From assembly GCA_030632465.1 (NCBI GenBank), contig DAOVUR010000006.1, positions 1 through 20,796 of the forward strand: a stretch of 20,796 nucleotides of DNA, written 5' to 3'. The notes below the pieces were generated by a model. It worked only from the letters and a program-made list of their open reading frames with translations. It did not search any database and was not told the origin of the DNA. A program made the position numbers and the translations under genes. Of the stretch, positions 1 to 8,739 are shown in pieces; the first letter of the stretch is position 1; every line of letters starts with the position of its first letter. The DNA is from a bacterium. Lineage in GTDB: Bacteria; Verrucomicrobiota; Kiritimatiellia; UBA8416; CAMZLY01.

Positions 1-15
1 AGATAGTTTCACACC

Positions 16-1449
16 ATGAAAAAAACATTTACCTTTATCGCTAGTGGCTGGTCTCCGGAAACAGCCTTTCATGCAAGTATTGCTGCCGCCCTAAATCGTG
101 ATGGTCACGAGTGTCATGCCGTCACGCTAGGCGCCAATCATGCAGAGGCATATAGAGAAACAGGGAGCTTCACCACTGTTCACGATCTCACAGAATGGAC
201 AGCCAACAACTGGCCCGATATAGACAGTGCAAAATCTCAGATAAGTGATGCAGAAAGGAAATACGACATTCCATCATACTGGCAACTTTTGGCAGCCGAT
301 AGATTTCTCTGCCTCAAAAGCTATGAGTTCAACATCAAAACAGCATGGGCTCAAACATCTTTCTGGGAAAAGTATATAAAGGAAGTAAAACCAGCCATCT
401 TCATTGGTGAAGTTAGCCATTTTCATAACTACTTAGCTTGGGCTATAGGCGACCATTCAAACATACAGTATGCACATATGATTCCCGCTCGAGTACCTCA
501 ACACTGCGCAATGGGTAACGGCCCATTCGAACATCGTGACATGGTAGAATATAGCTATAGAAATTTTCAGGCTAATGGAATCCCTGATGATTTAAAAATG
601 AAAGCTGAAGAATATATTTCAGCATTTCAGAATAAGACCGAAAGAGCATCACACCTACAAGAAGTAAAACAGTGGTACCGCAGCCCTGTAGGCAGTGGTT
701 CTTTATCCAACTTTATCCGAGACGCAAAAAGATGGTATAGCGCAGAAAGTAAATTCAACTACACAATAACACCACCATCACTAAAGATAAAAACGTGGAT
801 TCTTCAACTAGCAAGAAAAGCATCAATGACTATTCAGGGAGTATTCACGCCTCCAGGAAAAACTCCAGATACCGAGCCTTTTGTACTCTTCGGACTACAC
901 CTGCAGCCAGAATCATCAACCCTTATCCGAGGACAGTTCTTTCAGGATATGGGCGCTGTTGTAAGAAACCTTGCGCTTAGCCTACCTGCAGGATATAGAC
1001 TGTTTGTAAAAGAGCATGATGTTATGTTTGGACGTAGACCAAAATCCTTCTATGATGAATTAAAAAAGATATCTAATATTGTACTTGTTTCGCCATACGA
1101 TTCAGGTCCCTTGCTCGTCCGGAAGGCTGCGGCAATTGCAACCGTTACCGGAACTTTAGGCTGGGATGCAATATTACTAGGCAAGCCTGCCATTGTTATG
1201 GGTGAGCCATTCTTTGCTAATTACGATGGCGCTTACCACATTACCGACATGACTAAATTGCCCGTCGCTCTTCGAACAGCCCTGCTTGATCACAACCATA
1301 ACCCAGAAAACCAAAAACAGTTCGTTGCTTCAGTAATGGACAATATACTTCCGGCCAGTATGGATAATCTCTGGGGACTTAGAGAATCAAATTACGACAA
1401 TGATGCCGCAATTATAGCTAAAGCACTAATGAAGAGAATCGCTAAATAA
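16..1449 (+). CDS. Capsule polysaccharide synthesis family protein (Capsule_synth-like glycosyltransferase)
   Basis: A 477-residue soluble protein. The C-terminal part (about residues 289-400) has the look of the Capsule_synth family (KpsS/KpsC/LipB-like): a strand-Q-x-D-containing start near residue 289, a KEHD segment near 335, and a GTLGWDAILLGKPAIVMG stretch near 379-396 that matches the family's T-x-G-x-EA-x(3)-GKP-x(3)-G nucleotide-sugar binding turn. Known members transfer Kdo or act on capsular polysaccharide in the cytoplasm; the acceptor here cannot be read from sequence. The N-terminal 280 residues are more divergent. The stop is followed by a single base and then the start of the large glycosyltransferase gene, so the two are almost certainly co-translated. 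No Shine-Dalgarno is visible in the 15 bases upstream, and the promoter lies outside the window. A CMP-sugar synthetase in the same locus would suit a Kdo- or sialic-acid-type donor (inference). Confidence 0.75.
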   Translation: MKKTFTFIASGWSPETAFHASIAAALNRDGHECHAVTLGANHAEAYRETGSFTTVHDLTEWTANNWPDIDSAKSQISDAERKYDIPSYWQLLAADRFLCLKSYEFNIKTAWAQTSFWEKYIKEVKPAIFIGEVSHFHNYLAWAIGDHSNIQYAHMIPARVPQHCAMGNGPFEHRDMVEYSYRNFQANGIPDDLKMKAEEYISAFQNKTERASHLQEVKQWYRSPVGSGSLSNFIRDAKRWYSAESKFNYTITPPSLKIKTWILQLARKASMTIQGVFTPPGKTPDTEPFVLFGLHLQPESSTLIRGQFFQDMGAVVRNLALSLPAGYRLFVKEHDVMFGRRPKSFYDELKKISNIVLVSPYDSGPLLVRKAAAIATVTGTLGWDAILLGKPAIVMGEPFFANYDGAYHITDMTKLPVALRTALLDHNHNPENQKQFVASVMDNILPASMDNLWGLRESNYDNDAAIIAKALMKRIAK

Positions 1450-1450
1450 T

Positions 1451-4400
1451 ATGAATGCAAGCATAGTAATCCCCTGCTACAACAGCGAAGAATATATAGA
1501 GCTTTGTCTTGCAGCATTAATCAAGCAAACAGTTACACCAAAAGAGATCATTGTCGTCGACAGCTCAACAGATTCCACACCGGATATAATCAAAAACAAA
1601 TTTCCAAATGTACATCTACACCACCTTGAGAAACAAACAATGCCCGGTGCTGCTCGAAATATAGGTATAGGGTTGGCCACTGGTGATATAATTATTTTCA
1701 CAGACTCTGATGCTGTTGCCGAATCAGATTGGATCGAAAAACATATCCAGCTACACCAAAACAACCCCAACACCACACTATTCGGTGGTGCTATTCTAAA
1801 CCAAAACCCCGAACATCTATTCAGCAGGCTCTCATACATCTCAGAATTCACCGGCTATTTCAAACAAGATATTGCCGAAGAGAGATCGATAGTACCATCG
1901 GTTAATATGTCAGTTAAACGAGAAGAGCTAAAACAGTCAGGCGTACTGATGCCGGAAACATCACTTCCAGGTGGCGAAGAAGTGTTTTTCTGTAACGAAT
2001 TAATCCGTCAAGGCCATATAGTTAAATTTGATCCTGCACCAGCAATCAAGCATATCAACAGAACCACATGGAAGGCATATACATCCCACATGAAATCATC
2101 AGGTTTTGGTGCGGGGGTAGTTGCTGCGGGACATAAGGTAAACTTTGATTTCATATCTAAACTTGGACCGCTAGCTATTCTCGCAGCACCTGTACGCCTG
2201 ATGCTCGTTATGAAGCGACTGTTTTGTAGCGACAAGAAAAGCTTTGCCGAAAGTATTCTTTATTCACCACTAATTCTGTGGGGTATGATCATCCATATGT
2301 GGCACTATTATCTAGGTGCAACAGAATCCAAGCCAACTAGCAGGATATCCGCCGCACTAATACCATTAATTATCATTACAACCATAACTATCAGCCTGGG
2401 TACGGCTGCATCAAAAAGAATGTCCTCAGATCCTTCATGCTACCTAAATTACGGGAAAATGTTAGCTAATGGAGATATTTTCTTTCAAAGCCTAGCAGCA
2501 AAAACTGCACATAATCTTGGCTGCACCTTTAACGAGAGCGTCATGCATGGTTACATCTTCCAAAATAGCGATGGTAACTTATATCCTTTTGTGACCATCG
2601 GCTTCCCTGCAATCTTAGCTATATGCATAAAAGCACTAGGATTAGAATACGCAGGATTAACAAATATAATACTGTTACCGCTATTTCTATTTTTATATAT
2701 GCTTATACTACACAGGCTCATTCCAGACAAATACGCGACAGAAAAAAAATGGGTACCTGCTGGATCAGCAATAATACTATTCATTATCTTTCAGGAAATC
2801 TCAATATCATGGGTTGGTACATACAGGGAACTGTCATCCATGATATTTGCATTTTCTGCAATTGCCATAGCAACCTATAATCCCAACACAAGAAAAGCTC
2901 TTTGTATCCAGTCGCTATCTGCAGGGCTTTGTATAGGTATCGCGACAATCATACGAGAAACATCCTTACTAGTAATAATACCTGCATGCCTAATCATTCT
3001 TACAAACAAACAGAAATCAAGATCCTCTTTTATATCACGCGGAATAATAATCGGGTTGCTTGCCATGACAGGACTTGGGATAGGCATAGCACCACAACTG
3101 GCAACAAACCAAGTGCAACGTGGTAGCTTTACCGGTAAACAGTTCGAAGCCGCCACCCATAACTTAGTGCCAACAACACAGGTAACTGATGCAAAAAAAG
3201 GTGCTGAATCAACAGCTGGCTTCAGCTACGCTAATTTCCAGCGCAAGATCCCGCAACGAATGGCAATTTATCATCAGACATTTCAATACTACTTACTATT
3301 TTTTCTTCTAGGACTTATTATAATCATTTCTAGAAAATATCATAGGCTTGCTACTGCTACTCTTATACCTGCCACTGCATACTTCTTCGTCTACTCTGCA
3401 TTTGATCAGTATCCTGGGATACCACGCTACGAAATGATGATATACATCTTTGCCATACCGATAATTGCACTTGGGATCATAAGCACATTCGGGATTATCA
3501 TCAAAACATCAAGAATCAAGGAACCTCAGAAACTTATAAACTTTATGCTTTCTGTACTAGTCATTTTGCTCTGTATCGGAAGCATGATAAAAACTCGTAT
3601 CTCGCCGCCTATAAACAGTGTGAGTATTGGCGATATTAAATATTTTCGACAGGCACTCGATAAACATATAGATAGCAATTCTATCATTTTATGCGAGCTA
3701 TCTATACGGGATTATATTGAATACCTCACGGATGGCAGCACCGCTAGCATCCAACATTTTCTTGAACGAGATGTTTCCATACGTCACCTATCTAACTACT
3801 GTGACAAGGAAGATATCAACCTGTTTTTCTTCAATGCAAAAAATAATGACATACACTCTACACCATACGCAATCAATGAAATAAAAGGTCTTCTCGAAGC
3901 CGAAGCAAACCTAACCTTAGCTTATAGCACCCCTACAAATACCGACTTCCGTCGAACCATTACAGGAGAAGGCACCAGCCTATTTCTAATATCACCATTC
4001 ACAAACAAAGTTTCAGAAATCTGTTTGACTAATAAATATATATCCAGTGCCCACGCAATAATAGATATAGGTTCCTTCCCTGACACAAACATCACAACCA
4101 TCACTTCAAACAGTACGAACTACCACATTCAGGCTAATGAAAATAGATTCCTAGTGATCAACATCCCACAGAACACAAATACAAACATCAGAATCTCAAC
4201 GACAGCTCCTCACAGAAATAACCCTATCATAAAGATCACGCCCAGAAATGCCGCCATTAGCTGGAGTATCGGATTCGACTGTTCAGAAAACTTTATTCTT
4301 GGCGATGGATGGTTTGATTCGAAAAAGCCATCTGCAAACGGTAACTCCCGAAGACTACCAATATATTCATCCCTAATACTCGAATCTCTATCTCGTATCT

Positions 4401-5239
4401 ATGACGAAAAAGTCTCTTTATTTCTCAGCAGCTATCCCATGATTAAATCAGAACGACTGAAAATAGATATTAGTTACTCCAACGATGAAAGAAACTGGAT
4501 CCCAGCTAAGACGGCTTATTATAGTAACGGCACTATCAGCGGATTTTTACTAAAAGATGTATCCATAGACCAACCGATATATATCCGCAACAAAACCAAT
4601 GCTAGAGTCTATATACATACTCTTTCTACCGGCAACGCTGTCAGCACCAAAGAGCTGTCAACACTACGTGAACAAAACTCAAATGAAGTTTGGAGTTTCT
4701 TAAGGATTCCAGTTCAGGCAGATCTACCTATTACAGTTGCTGAATCATACCTTCCACCACAATTCGATTCAACCACCGAAGAGGCCATAATACCGCTATT
4801 TAAACTACCACTATCCTTAAATAAAAAACTCACAGCTGGCGCTAACAATATATTAATTGAACCTATTTTCCATTCAGGATTTTATAGCCCTGAAAAAACT
4901 GGGCGCTGGACAACCCCTGAAGCAAAACTCATCCTACCACCTACAATAATTGCAGATGGCGGAACTGTAATTCTCTACATTCAAGACAATAAACCGATCA
5001 CTGCAAAAGCCACCGAAGTATCAATATTCTTCAATAACAAACTACTTAACCACTCATCACCCACTAGCCATTCCGCACCACGTACACTACGATTAGAAAT
5101 ACCCGCAAATAATTCCATGATGAACGAGCCTTACATTGTAATCAAGTCTACTGCATGGTCACCCGCAGAGCTGCTTGAAGGCAGTCCTGACACACGCCAA
5201 CTTGGTGTATTCCTCAAAGCGATATCGTTTGATCAGTAA
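1451..5239 (+). CDS. GT2 glycosyltransferase fused to a GT-C-like multi-pass membrane protein with a large C-terminal region
   Basis: 1262 residues, far longer than a usual GT2 enzyme (about 300). Residues 1-230 are a family 2 glycosyltransferase: IVIPCYN near 5-11, VVDSSTD at 35-41, TDSD at 84-87 as the DxD-type metal/nucleotide site, and GGEE at 174-177 as the acceptor-side acidic motif. Hydrophobic segments follow at about 236-255, 266-290 and 300-320, then a polytopic region to about 716 that resembles GT-C (ArnT/PMT-like) proteins: an SDPSCYLNYGKMLANGD loop after a helix, and later an NLYPFVTIGFP stretch. Residues about 720-1262 have no obvious membrane helix and are probably extracytoplasmic and beta-rich. 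One polypeptide may therefore hold a cytosolic GT-A and a membrane GT-C transferase using polyprenyl-linked sugar. It begins one base after the upstream gene and its 3' end overlaps the convergent epimerase gene by 7 bases. The GT2 call is firm; GT-C is inference. Confidence 0.8.
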   Translation: MNASIVIPCYNSEEYIELCLAALIKQTVTPKEIIVVDSSTDSTPDIIKNKFPNVHLHHLEKQTMPGAARNIGIGLATGDIIIFTDSDAVAESDWIEKHIQLHQNNPNTTLFGGAILNQNPEHLFSRLSYISEFTGYFKQDIAEERSIVPSVNMSVKREELKQSGVLMPETSLPGGEEVFFCNELIRQGHIVKFDPAPAIKHINRTTWKAYTSHMKSSGFGAGVVAAGHKVNFDFISKLGPLAILAAPVRLMLVMKRLFCSDKKSFAESILYSPLILWGMIIHMWHYYLGATESKPTSRISAALIPLIIITTITISLGTAASKRMSSDPSCYLNYGKMLANGDIFFQSLAAKTAHNLGCTFNESVMHGYIFQNSDGNLYPFVTIGFPAILAICIKALGLEYAGLTNIILLPLFLFLYMLILHRLIPDKYATEKKWVPAGSAIILFIIFQEISISWVGTYRELSSMIFAFSAIAIATYNPNTRKALCIQSLSAGLCIGIATIIRETSLLVIIPACLIILTNKQKSRSSFISRGIIIGLLAMTGLGIGIAPQLATNQVQRGSFTGKQFEAATHNLVPTTQVTDAKKGAESTAGFSYANFQRKIPQRMAIYHQTFQYYLLFFLLGLIIIISRKYHRLATATLIPATAYFFVYSAFDQYPGIPRYEMMIYIFAIPIIALGIISTFGIIIKTSRIKEPQKLINFMLSVLVILLCIGSMIKTRISPPINSVSIGDIKYFRQALDKHIDSNSIILCELSIRDYIEYLTDGSTASIQHFLERDVSIRHLSNYCDKEDINLFFFNAKNNDIHSTPYAINEIKGLLEAEANLTLAYSTPTNTDFRRTITGEGTSLFLISPFTNKVSEICLTNKYISSAHAIIDIGSFPDTNITTITSNSTNYHIQANENRFLVINIPQNTNTNIRISTTAPHRNNPIIKITPRNAAISWSIGFDCSENFILGDGWFDSKKPSANGNSRRLPIYSSLILESLSRIYDEKVSLFLSSYPMIKSERLKIDISYSNDERNWIPAKTAYYSNGTISGFLLKDVSIDQPIYIRNKTNARVYIHTLSTGNAVSTKELSTLREQNSNEVWSFLRIPVQADLPITVAESYLPPQFDSTTEEAIIPLFKLPLSLNKKLTAGANNILIEPIFHSGFYSPEKTGRWTTPEAKLILPPTIIADGGTVILYIQDNKPITAKATEVSIFFNNKLLNHSSPTSHSAPRTLRLEIPANNSMMNEPYIVIKSTAWSPAELLEGSPDTRQLGVFLKAISFDQ

Positions 5240-6351
5240 CTAACTGTAGTGTGGCACGCACCTGATTGCCATTTCGACACTTCGTTCACAATCAACTGGG
5301 ATGGAAATACATCATCATACTTAGCATCCTTATCGACAAAATCTTTATGTGACTCAAGAAATGATTTAACTTTACCAGTATCAAAACCAGCCAACGTAGC
5401 AGTCTTACCTATCCCATCAAATCGTTCCGTACGATCCCTAAATATAAGACAAGGAACCCCCATGTAGCACGTTTCCTCCTGGATACTCCCACCATCAGCT
5501 GCAACAAAAACTGCACTACGCTCAAGGGCCACAAAATCAGCATACTTCTGAGGCGGTAACAGCCTTACATTTTTCATATTTTTCAACCGCTCCCAATAGC
5601 CATACTTCTCCATCCGGTTCCGTGTGGGATCATGTACAGGAAAAACGACCAGCATCTTTTCCGCCATCATCTCAATAGTATCCAACAGCCATGTAACTCT
5701 TTTCTTATTATAAATCAGCTCAAACCTATGGCACGACAAGAGCACATAAGGCTCATCTGGAATATCAACAGATACAGAATGTTTTTCAACCATACGCACA
5801 GTATCAAGAATGGTATTTGCACCAGTCTGAACAACTTTTGCTTTCACTTTCATTTTCTTCAAGTTACTTTCAGCAGTATCATCAGGCGCAAACAGTAAAT
5901 CAGAAATATGCATACACATAATTCGCACTATCTCCTCAGGAAATGGCTGCCAACAAGACCAGCTTCGTAACCCGGCTTCCACATGCGCCACCTTCACCCC
6001 TACTCTACGCGCAAAAAGAGCACCCAGTAACGTGGTAACAGTATCGCCATGAACAAGACATATACCTGGCTCTGGAAATAAATTCTTGCGTATCCATGAC
6101 GGATTAAAAATGCACCTAAACATCAACTTTATAAACCACCAAAGCATAGAGGGAATAGTCGCGATATCTCCACCATCGTTCAGCCAGATGTCAGGCTCTG
6201 GCAGATCAAACATTTCAGTAATGCGACGGCTACCTTCAGGATGTTGACCTGATTCAATATATCGATACTTCAAGCCTTGCTCTTTTGTCTGCTTTAAAAT
6301 TGGTGCCATCTTAACAAGCTGAGCCTTTGTGCCTATAAAAAAGTATATCAT
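5233..6351 (-). CDS. UDP-N-acetylglucosamine 2-epimerase (WecB/NeuC family)
   Basis: 372 residues, the normal length for the family. It interconverts UDP-GlcNAc and UDP-ManNAc (WecB type) or releases ManNAc and UDP (NeuC type). Family landmarks are present: HGDTVTT at 101-107, HVEAGLRS at 123-130, PFPEE at 136-140, CHRFE at 208-212 (family HRREN), GGSIQEE at 287-293 and the DRTER phosphate-binding turn at 306-310. The acidic residues and histidine that are catalytic in the E. coli enzyme have counterparts here (D103, E125, E139 or E140, H208). Several motifs deviate slightly: the usual DSGG reads ADGG and RETTERPE reads RDRTERFD. The start ATG overlaps the stop of the upstream CMP-sugar synthetase gene (ATGA), so the two are one operon. 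With that neighbour, a ManNAc-supplying role in nonulosonate synthesis is plausible, but no NeuB lies in the window. Confidence 0.88.
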   Translation of the reverse strand: MIYFFIGTKAQLVKMAPILKQTKEQGLKYRYIESGQHPEGSRRITEMFDLPEPDIWLNDGGDIATIPSMLWWFIKLMFRCIFNPSWIRKNLFPEPGICLVHGDTVTTLLGALFARRVGVKVAHVEAGLRSWSCWQPFPEEIVRIMCMHISDLLFAPDDTAESNLKKMKVKAKVVQTGANTILDTVRMVEKHSVSVDIPDEPYVLLSCHRFELIYNKKRVTWLLDTIEMMAEKMLVVFPVHDPTRNRMEKYGYWERLKNMKNVRLLPPQKYADFVALERSAVFVAADGGSIQEETCYMGVPCLIFRDRTERFDGIGKTATLAGFDTGKVKSFLESHKDFVDKDAKYDDVFPSQLIVNEVSKWQSGACHTTVSY

Positions 6352-7559
6352 TTACTACTCCCTAAAAGTGCTGAGGAAATCTCGCGTAACACACCTTCAC
6401 CGCCACGTGTCAAAGTCTTTGCATCAGCAATACTTTCCATTGCACGAATAGCATCTGATGGTATCACACCTATTCCAGCCACTTCTATACATGCAGCATC
6501 ATTTAAGTCATTACCAACATACAAGACATTGGATAGTTCAATCCCCCACTCCTTACACATCTCACGCAAAACAGCTTCTTTGTCATCTGAGCCATGTACA
6601 TAAGGAATCTGCATCTTCTCACATCTTCTCGCGACAACAGGATTCTTTTCTGTCGAGATACAGGCGACATGATAGCCAGCACTCTTCAGACATGATATGC
6701 CCCAGCCATCAGATCGATTACAGCGAACACTTTCATGCCCATCAGCATCAACCTCCACGCCATTATCAGTAAGAACCCCATCAAAATCTGTAACAACAGC
6801 CTTGATCGCTGATGTATCAAGTTCTGATACTAGAGGAATAGAATCCCCTATAGGTACACTTGACACCTTTTCAGGCATGATCGTTCTTACAAGGCTTTCT
6901 ACTTGCAGCCAATCATCCAGCGTATCAATCTCAGGAGATCTACTTGCAGGAACTTCACTAAAGCCTATCTTACCAAAAAATCTAAATTTATTACGACGAA
7001 ACTCATCACACCGCATTGCATACACAGCACCAGTTTCAAGAAACTCCTCTTCGCGTTCTTGGCGCATCAAACGTTTCGTCTGATCATGATTAACTCCACC
7101 ATAAGAGCCATTCGCTCCTTCTTTCCATAAAAAGGAATGAAAAAGAACACCTGTACCAGCAGTATCATAACCACCCTTAGAAACCAGATCTACTGTCGCA
7201 TCAATATCTTTAGCAGTCGTAAGAGGAGATGTGCATTGCAAAAACACCACAACATCCGACAGCTCTTCCCCGGCTTGTTCCAACTCATCCAACAGATGTA
7301 AAACTGCATCTTCCGACTTAGAAAAATCTCCCGCAATATCAACTGGCCGCATAACAACTTCAGCACCATACGATTCAGCAACAACTGCAATTTCAGCATC
7401 ATCAGTGGAAACAAATACCCGACCAATAGACTTCGACTCCAGTGCAGCCTCCATCATCCATCCAATTAAAGGCTTACCACATAGCGGTTTAATATTTTTA
7501 CGAGGAATTCCCTTCGAGCCACCTCGCGCCGGTATTACAGCTATACATTTTTCTGTCAT
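6348..7559 (-). CDS. neuA: CMP-nonulosonate (N-acylneuraminate-type) synthetase fused to a C-terminal HAD phosphatase domain
   Basis: 403 residues in two domains. Residues 1-225 are a CMP-sugar synthetase: ARGGSKGIPRKN at 11-22 (CTP binding), QCTSPL at 108-113, TGAVYA at 176-181 and an IDTLDDW acidic segment at 211-217. Residues 250-400 are a KdsC-like HAD phosphatase: DFDGVLTD at 258-265 with the two catalytic aspartates, IST at 301-303 (motif II), DDK ending at K327 (motif III) and GNDLND at 349-354 (motif IV), so it looks active. The arrangement resembles animal CMAS and some bacterial NeuA fusions, where the HAD domain is either structural or a 9-phosphate phosphatase. The sugar could be a sialic, legionaminic, pseudaminic or Kdn-type acid. 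The start is supported by an AGGG Shine-Dalgarno about 7 bases upstream, and a good promoter lies just beyond it. It overlaps the epimerase start by four bases. Confidence 0.88.
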   Translation of the reverse strand: MTEKCIAVIPARGGSKGIPRKNIKPLCGKPLIGWMMEAALESKSIGRVFVSTDDAEIAVVAESYGAEVVMRPVDIAGDFSKSEDAVLHLLDELEQAGEELSDVVVFLQCTSPLTTAKDIDATVDLVSKGGYDTAGTGVLFHSFLWKEGANGSYGGVNHDQTKRLMRQEREEEFLETGAVYAMRCDEFRRNKFRFFGKIGFSEVPASRSPEIDTLDDWLQVESLVRTIMPEKVSSVPIGDSIPLVSELDTSAIKAVVTDFDGVLTDNGVEVDADGHESVRCNRSDGWGISCLKSAGYHVACISTEKNPVVARRCEKMQIPYVHGSDDKEAVLREMCKEWGIELSNVLYVGNDLNDAACIEVAGIGVIPSDAIRAMESIADAKTLTRGGEGVLREISSALLGSSK

Positions 7560-7588
7560 ATCTCACCCTTTACATACATCAATAAATC

Positions 7589-7617
7589 ATAATATTCTAC
7601 GGCAACTAACCTAACAA
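7589..7617 (-). promoter_or_regulatory. Predicted sigma70-type promoter for the neuA-epimerase operon
   Basis: Reading the minus strand, TTGTTA (7617-7612) is followed after exactly 17 bases by TATTAT (7594-7589). This puts a start site about 20-25 bases ahead of the neuA start codon, with an AAAGGGTG ribosome-binding stretch in between. The same -10 hexamer and spacing appear before ftsH and cdaA, which supports it. Confidence 0.5.
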
Positions 7618-7706
7618 ACCACACAGCTATTACAATATTTATGAAGCGTACAATAATATTACTGTTAAATACAACTATTGAACCATAAACAGTTTCACAC
7701 TATCTG

Positions 7707-8738
7707 TTAGCGTTTAATTATTTCTCCCAGTTGCTCGGCGATTTCTGTACCAATAGCAAAATGTGCAGCCCTGTTCCAATGCCCAGTTTTTCTTACAAGA
7801 TCCCATGCATACGGACTAACCCCTTGCTCCACCATTAAGTTAAGACGCTCACTTAAATCAAAATAGCTAAACCCATTATCAAGGCAAAGCTTCTTAAACT
7901 CCGCAGGTAACTCCTTCTTATCTCGATCAACAAAGATAACTTTTTGAGGATCAAGCGATTTAACAATAGCACGAGTAACTCCATCCATTTCATACTCCAG
8001 GCCAGCAGAATCAGCAACACTAACATCTTTTTCCTCTCCCCATAGATAGAGTTTCCCTAGAAGAGTCTCTAGAACAGGAGTAGATTCTGTCTGATGCAGG
8101 CAAATGCTAAACATGTTTATGATACTGAAATTACGAGTGAAAAATTTTGATATCCTGAACGTCAATAACGATGAAGAGTCAAGATCAAAGACTACTTGAA
8201 GCTCATCATTCACTAATACTGCTTTGGGGCTAATACCCCGTGAGTACTTTGGAGTCAGATCATCCTCTGAAAGCATGTATAGTATATAGTCAGCCTCAAA
8301 TTTATCTGCAAATGTTTTATGATACGTATAGACATCAGCAAGATCAAATCCACTATGTCCAAAATTCAAAAACTCAAAGCTCTTATTCGGGTACTTCTCT
8401 GAGAGGATATTCTCAGCAACTACTCCAAAATAATCTCGTTCGAAAACATGAAACGCCTCAATGAAAGAGTCACCCATCAGAATCACACGAACAACATTCT
8501 CTTTTTTGTGAGGTGATCGTGCCTTGCCCATATACCTAAACTCATTACATTGCCCAATACCAAACCCTTCGTTAAAATAGAGATAATTAAGGTTCTTTCT
8601 TTTGCTAATCCCAATATCATCATAGAACTCTGAGTCAGACACGCTAGCTAAGTGCGATGTTCGCACAAAGACTTCACAAAGCAACATTACAGCTACAAAT
8701 GTCACAAAAAACAAAAATATCTCTTTAATAATTTTCAT
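7707..8738 (-). CDS. Membrane-anchored SGNH/GDSL-hydrolase-like protein, partner of the MBOAT acyltransferase
   Basis: 343 residues from the ATG at 8738; a longer reading frame to 8813 exists but would overlap the MBOAT gene, whose stop codon lies one base before this ATG. Residues 5-25 form an N-terminal membrane anchor or uncleaved signal. A GDSF block I (G89-D90-S91, nucleophile S91) and a GHSGFD segment (127-132) indicate an SGNH fold like AlgJ/AlgX/PatB partners of MBOAT proteins, which complete O-acetyl transfer to glycans in the periplasm. Near the C-terminus, GHWN at 319-322 matches block V, but the residue two before the histidine is threonine (T318) where aspartate is usual; D313 is the nearest upstream acid. 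Translation is probably coupled to the MBOAT gene. No Shine-Dalgarno is obvious. Substrate unknown; the polysaccharide of this locus is the likely target. Confidence 0.72.
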   Translation of the reverse strand: MKIIKEIFLFFVTFVAVMLLCEVFVRTSHLASVSDSEFYDDIGISKRKNLNYLYFNEGFGIGQCNEFRYMGKARSPHKKENVVRVILMGDSFIEAFHVFERDYFGVVAENILSEKYPNKSFEFLNFGHSGFDLADVYTYHKTFADKFEADYILYMLSEDDLTPKYSRGISPKAVLVNDELQVVFDLDSSSLLTFRISKFFTRNFSIINMFSICLHQTESTPVLETLLGKLYLWGEEKDVSVADSAGLEYEMDGVTRAIVKSLDPQKVIFVDRDKKELPAEFKKLCLDNGFSYFDLSERLNLMVEQGVSPYAWDLVRKTGHWNRAAHFAIGTEIAEQLGEIIKR

Positions 8739-8739
8739 T

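Noticed and set aside
4..7700. Shared word AGTTTCACAC at 4-13 and 7691-7700
   Set aside because: Ten-base matches are expected many times by chance in a window of this size and the flanks do not match.
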